Assembly: GCA_946887345.1 (NCBI GenBank)
Contig: CAMPKR010000088.1
Span: 1-8,528 of the forward strand
Length of the DNA stretch: 8,528 nt
Direction: 5' to 3'
Origin: an uncultured Bacteroidota bacterium
Lineage (GTDB): Bacteria; Bacteroidota; Bacteroidia; Chitinophagales; Chitinophagaceae
Numbering within the stretch: the stretch's first letter is position 1; each line of letters opens with the position of its first letter. A model generated the notes under the pieces. The model was given only the letters and a program-made list of their open reading frames with translations. It was not told where the DNA came from and did not search any database. Of the stretch, positions 6,262 to 8,528 are shown piece after piece. Made by a program: the position numbers and the translations under genes.

Positions 6262-6306
6262 AGCAGAAAGGCAGCACCGCAATACGGGTCTGCCTTTTCT
6301 GCTTTT
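6262..6306 (+). terminator. Intrinsic terminator between the small protein gene and the SDR gene
   Basis: AGCAGAAAGGCAG (6262-6274) pairs with CTGCCTTTTCTGCT (6290-6303): thirteen pairs with one bulged T. A TTTT run (6303-6306) overlaps the last stem base. The loop can form three more pairs (ACC/GGT). The T-run ends 40 bp before the SDR start codon at 6347. Its presence argues against the longer reading frame that begins with GTG at 6233. Confidence 0.75.
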
Positions 6307-6346
6307 AGGGAATGAAGTTGTAACGTCAAAAACAAAAAGACGGGCT

Positions 6347-7186
6347 ATGGCAAAGGCAAGTAAAAAAAGCAACGGGAAGGCAAAGTATCGCGCAGAACTG
6401 GAAGTTCCCGCCGTAAGAGAAGACTATACGGGAACAGGCAAGCTAGAAGATAAGATAGCACTGATAACAGGAGGTGATAGCGGAATAGGCCGCTCGGTGG
6501 CGATACATTTCGCAAAAGAAGGTGCTGACGTGGCCATAGTGTATAGAGAAAGCGTGGAGGATGCCGAGGAAACAATGGAGCTTGTGAAAGCAGAAGGAAG
6601 AAAATGCCTGGTGATAAAATCGGACGTAAGCAAGCAAAGTAATTGCCAAAAGATAGTGGACAGGGTAGTAAAGCAATTTGGCAGGGTGGATGTGCTGGTG
6701 AATAATGCAGGCACGCATGAAGAGGACAAAAAAATATCCGGTGTGTCGAAGGAGCAGTTGTATACCACCTTTGAGGTGAATGTATTTTCTATGTTTTACC
6801 TGACTACAGCGGCGCTGGAAGTAATGGCTGAGGGTGGTGCAATCATCAATACTACCTCAGTGACCGCTTACAGAGGAAGTGAACACCTGCTGGACTATGC
6901 TTCTACTAAAGGAGCGATGGTTTCTTTTACCCGCTCGCTGGCGAGAAACCTGGCCGGGAAAGGCATAAGAGTGAATGCAGTTGCGCCGGGACCCGTGTGG
7001 ACTCCCCTGGTGGTGGAGTCGTTTGGTGTGGAGCATTTATCAAAATTCGGCAAAGACACTCCGCTGGGGCGGGCAGGATATCCTTATGAACTGGCGCCTG
7101 CATATGTGTACCTGGCATGCGCTGACAGCAGCTATATGACAGGGCAGGTACTTCATGTAAACGGTGGTGATGTGACCACTAGCTAG
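6347..7186 (+). CDS. SDR family NAD(P)-dependent oxidoreductase (YghA / general stress protein 39 type)
   Basis: A classical short-chain dehydrogenase of 279 residues with an N-terminal extension before the Rossmann fold, as in YghA/GspA39-type members. The cofactor motif TGGDSGIG is at 41-48, Asp93 in KSDVS contacts adenine, NNAG is at 119-122, and the catalytic tetrad is Asn145, Ser171 (NTTSVTAY), Tyr184 and Lys188 (DYASTK). PGPVWTPL (214-221) and the C-terminal YMTGQVLHVNGGD are typical. Arg67 after the second strand hints at NADP(H). The substrate is unknown. The basic, polar N-terminus (KASKKSNGKAK) suits a cytoplasmic protein. I place the start at the ATG at 6347 because the frame upstream to GTG 6233 covers an intrinsic terminator and encodes no family sequence. 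The gene ends 8 bp inside the convergent kinase gene. Confidence 0.92.
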   Translation: MAKASKKSNGKAKYRAELEVPAVREDYTGTGKLEDKIALITGGDSGIGRSVAIHFAKEGADVAIVYRESVEDAEETMELVKAEGRKCLVIKSDVSKQSNCQKIVDRVVKQFGRVDVLVNNAGTHEEDKKISGVSKEQLYTTFEVNVFSMFYLTTAALEVMAEGGAIINTTSVTAYRGSEHLLDYASTKGAMVSFTRSLARNLAGKGIRVNAVAPGPVWTPLVVESFGVEHLSKFGKDTPLGRAGYPYELAPAYVYLACADSSYMTGQVLHVNGGDVTTS

Positions 7187-8528
7187 CGCCATTGGCAGGA
7201 AAGAACAACTTAAATGTTGCTCCTACCTCGGTGTGACCATGGGCAATGATATATCCATCGTGATTGGCCATGATACGCTGGCAAATAGCGAGACCGATGC
7301 CCTTCCCTTCATAGTCAGACTGCTGGTTGTGCAGGCGCTGGAATATCTGGAACATCTTGGAGATAAACTTGTTATCGAAACCGATACCGTTGTCGGCAAT
7401 GGTAACCCGGTAGAACTGTTTTTCGGAAAGTTTGTCGTTTATATCGAGGAGTTCATCGCCGCTCACCTTATCACTGCGGATAGAAATAAGAGGTTTTACA
7501 TCATCGCGGGAGAACTTCAGGGAATTATCCAGCAGAGATTTGAAGAGTATATGCAACTGGTGGGGGTGTCCTTTTATCTCTGGTAACACCTCCTTGTATA
7601 TAGTAGCGTCTTTCTCTCCTATCTTAAAATTCAGGTCGTTGATAGCATAGTTGAGTATGCGGTTCAGGTCGGTCGGTTCTTTAGTTTCCTTGTCTTTTGT
7701 TAGGGTGGTAAGATTGGCGAGATCCTCAATGAGTTCCTGCATGCGGGTGGCTGCAGAATTGATCCTTTTGATGGTTTCTTCGGTTTCTTCGTTCATGGCA
7801 TTGCGCTGCAGCCAGGCAAAACGGTCGGTAAAGACCTGTATTTTCCGGAGGGGTTCCTGGAGATCGTGGGAGGATGCATAGGCTATCTGCTCCAGTTCGG
7901 AGTGAGAGCGCTTCACGTCAATTATCTTGTTTTGAAGTTCTTCCTGTGAAGCGAGGCGCTTTTTCAGTTCATTGATCATGACGAGGAATAGGGCGGCTGT
8001 TACCAGGCAGAAAATGAAAAGGAGGTAGCGGATGGTGTTGGAGGCTATGCGCTGGTACAGTTGCTTGTTTTTGTTCTTTTCCCTGAGCAACTGCTGTTCT
8101 TCGATCTTCATTTCGCTGATGTAGCCAAGACATTCGGTTTTCAGGCGTTTGCCCTCCTCAAAGAACTCACTTATGCTCCGCGATGAATCTTTAGAGAGGT
8201 GAAGCATGTTAGCTTCAATATTCTTGATGCGCAGATACAGTCCGGCGCGAAGCTTGGTAAGATGGTCCAGCTGCTTTTTATTGTTGCCAACAAACTCTTT
8301 CAGGGAGTTGAGTGCAGGATCCGCTCCCCGTATCGCCTTGTCCATGCCGGTGATATAAGAGCTGTCGCGGGAGATCATGTAGCCTCGCTCTTTTATATCC
8401 ATCTCTTTTATAGTGCTCTCAATAGTATTAAGCCGGTTGATCACCTGGTAGGCGTGATCAATCTGCCCCGTGAAGAGCATGAGAGTTTCCAGCTGCTTCA
8501 TTGAGTAAAAAGAGAGACCTGCCATTAC
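7179..8528 (-). CDS. CHASE3-domain sensor histidine kinase, N-terminus outside window
   Basis: The frame is open to the right edge. The Met at 8525 is preceded in frame by a Val codon and is probably internal: CHASE3 kinases begin with a membrane helix just before a sequence like AGLSFYSMKQL, and that helix is missing here. Numbering from this Met, the extracytoplasmic CHASE3 domain spans about 12-155 with the hallmark KERGYMISRDSSYI (45-58). A membrane helix lies at about 165-184, a short coiled linker at 186-212, and the HisKA dimerisation domain carries His220 in SSHDLQEPLRK as the phosphorylation site. The ATPase domain has the N-box LDNSLKFS (332-339), G1 DNGIGF (378-383), F-box IFQRLH (394-399) and G2 GKGIGLAI (407-414), so it looks active. 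No response regulator is in the window; the signal is unknown. It converges on and overlaps the SDR gene by 8 bp. Confidence 0.93.
   Translation of the reverse strand, partial: VMAGLSFYSMKQLETLMLFTGQIDHAYQVINRLNTIESTIKEMDIKERGYMISRDSSYITGMDKAIRGADPALNSLKEFVGNNKKQLDHLTKLRAGLYLRIKNIEANMLHLSKDSSRSISEFFEEGKRLKTECLGYISEMKIEEQQLLREKNKNKQLYQRIASNTIRYLLFIFCLVTAALFLVMINELKKRLASQEELQNKIIDVKRSHSELEQIAYASSHDLQEPLRKIQVFTDRFAWLQRNAMNEETEETIKRINSAATRMQELIEDLANLTTLTKDKETKEPTDLNRILNYAINDLNFKIGEKDATIYKEVLPEIKGHPHQLHILFKSLLDNSLKFSRDDVKPLISIRSDKVSGDELLDINDKLSEKQFYRVTIADNGIGFDNKFISKMFQIFQRLHNQQSDYEGKGIGLAICQRIMANHDGYIIAHGHTEVGATFKLFFPANGAS

Noticed and set aside
6233..6346. GTG-initiated N-terminal extension of the SDR gene
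   Set aside because: The segment holds two hairpins, one an intrinsic terminator, and encodes no SDR-like sequence. The ATG at 6347 gives the usual family length.

Overview
The window looks like chromosomal DNA from a Bacteroidota bacterium, probably of the Chitinophagaceae type (inferred). Supporting signs are a DUF3810 membrane protein, a DUF4142 lipoprotein, a small Bacteroidota-type protein often labelled 'phosphoribosylpyrophosphate synthetase', a perfect Bacteroidota -7 promoter box (TAnnTTTG), weak or absent Shine-Dalgarno sites and short dispersed intergenic repeats. I see no insertion sequence, phage gene, CRISPR array, rRNA or complete tRNA. No gene-free stretch exceeds 300 bases; the longest is 5596-5829.

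Layout. 1-904 (-) is the N-terminal 301 residues of an RND-type efflux periplasmic adaptor that runs off the left edge, with its own promoter at 942-974. 997-2079 (+) is a divergent DUF3810 membrane protein with an HExxH motif. 2080-2225 is a convergent spacer holding a copy of a dispersed TGAGCGnAGTCGA repeat followed by a T-run, and a strong 9-bp hairpin. 2226-3779 (-) is the catalytic large subunit of a two-part adenosylcobalamin-dependent acyl-CoA mutase of methylmalonyl-CoA type. It is probably co-transcribed with the upstream gene 3839-4393 (-), a membrane-anchored protein of unknown function; five 8-bp GTTGA-type repeats lie between them. 4394-4542 is a divergent regulatory region with a 16-bp perfect palindrome.

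4543-7186 (+) holds four same-strand genes with a stress-response flavour: a PA2169/DUF2383 ferritin-like four-helix protein, a DUF4142 ferritin-like lipoprotein, the small PRPP-synthetase-labelled protein, and an SDR oxidoreductase of the YghA/general-stress-protein-39 type. They are divided by intrinsic terminators or hairpin clusters (5604-5680 and 6208-6306), so they form a neighbourhood of short units and not one operon. 7179-8528 (-) is a CHASE3 sensor histidine kinase cut off at its N-terminus by the right edge. It overlaps the SDR gene tail to tail by 8 bp at the palindrome CTAGCTAG.

Functionally I see an efflux system, a propionate/methylmalonyl-CoA carbon-rearrangement unit and an envelope/stress module beside a sensor kinase. 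Nothing is a clear-cut new system. The best leads are the unknown membrane protein paired with the mutase, the stress-gene neighbourhood with its hairpin clusters, and the intergenic repeats.
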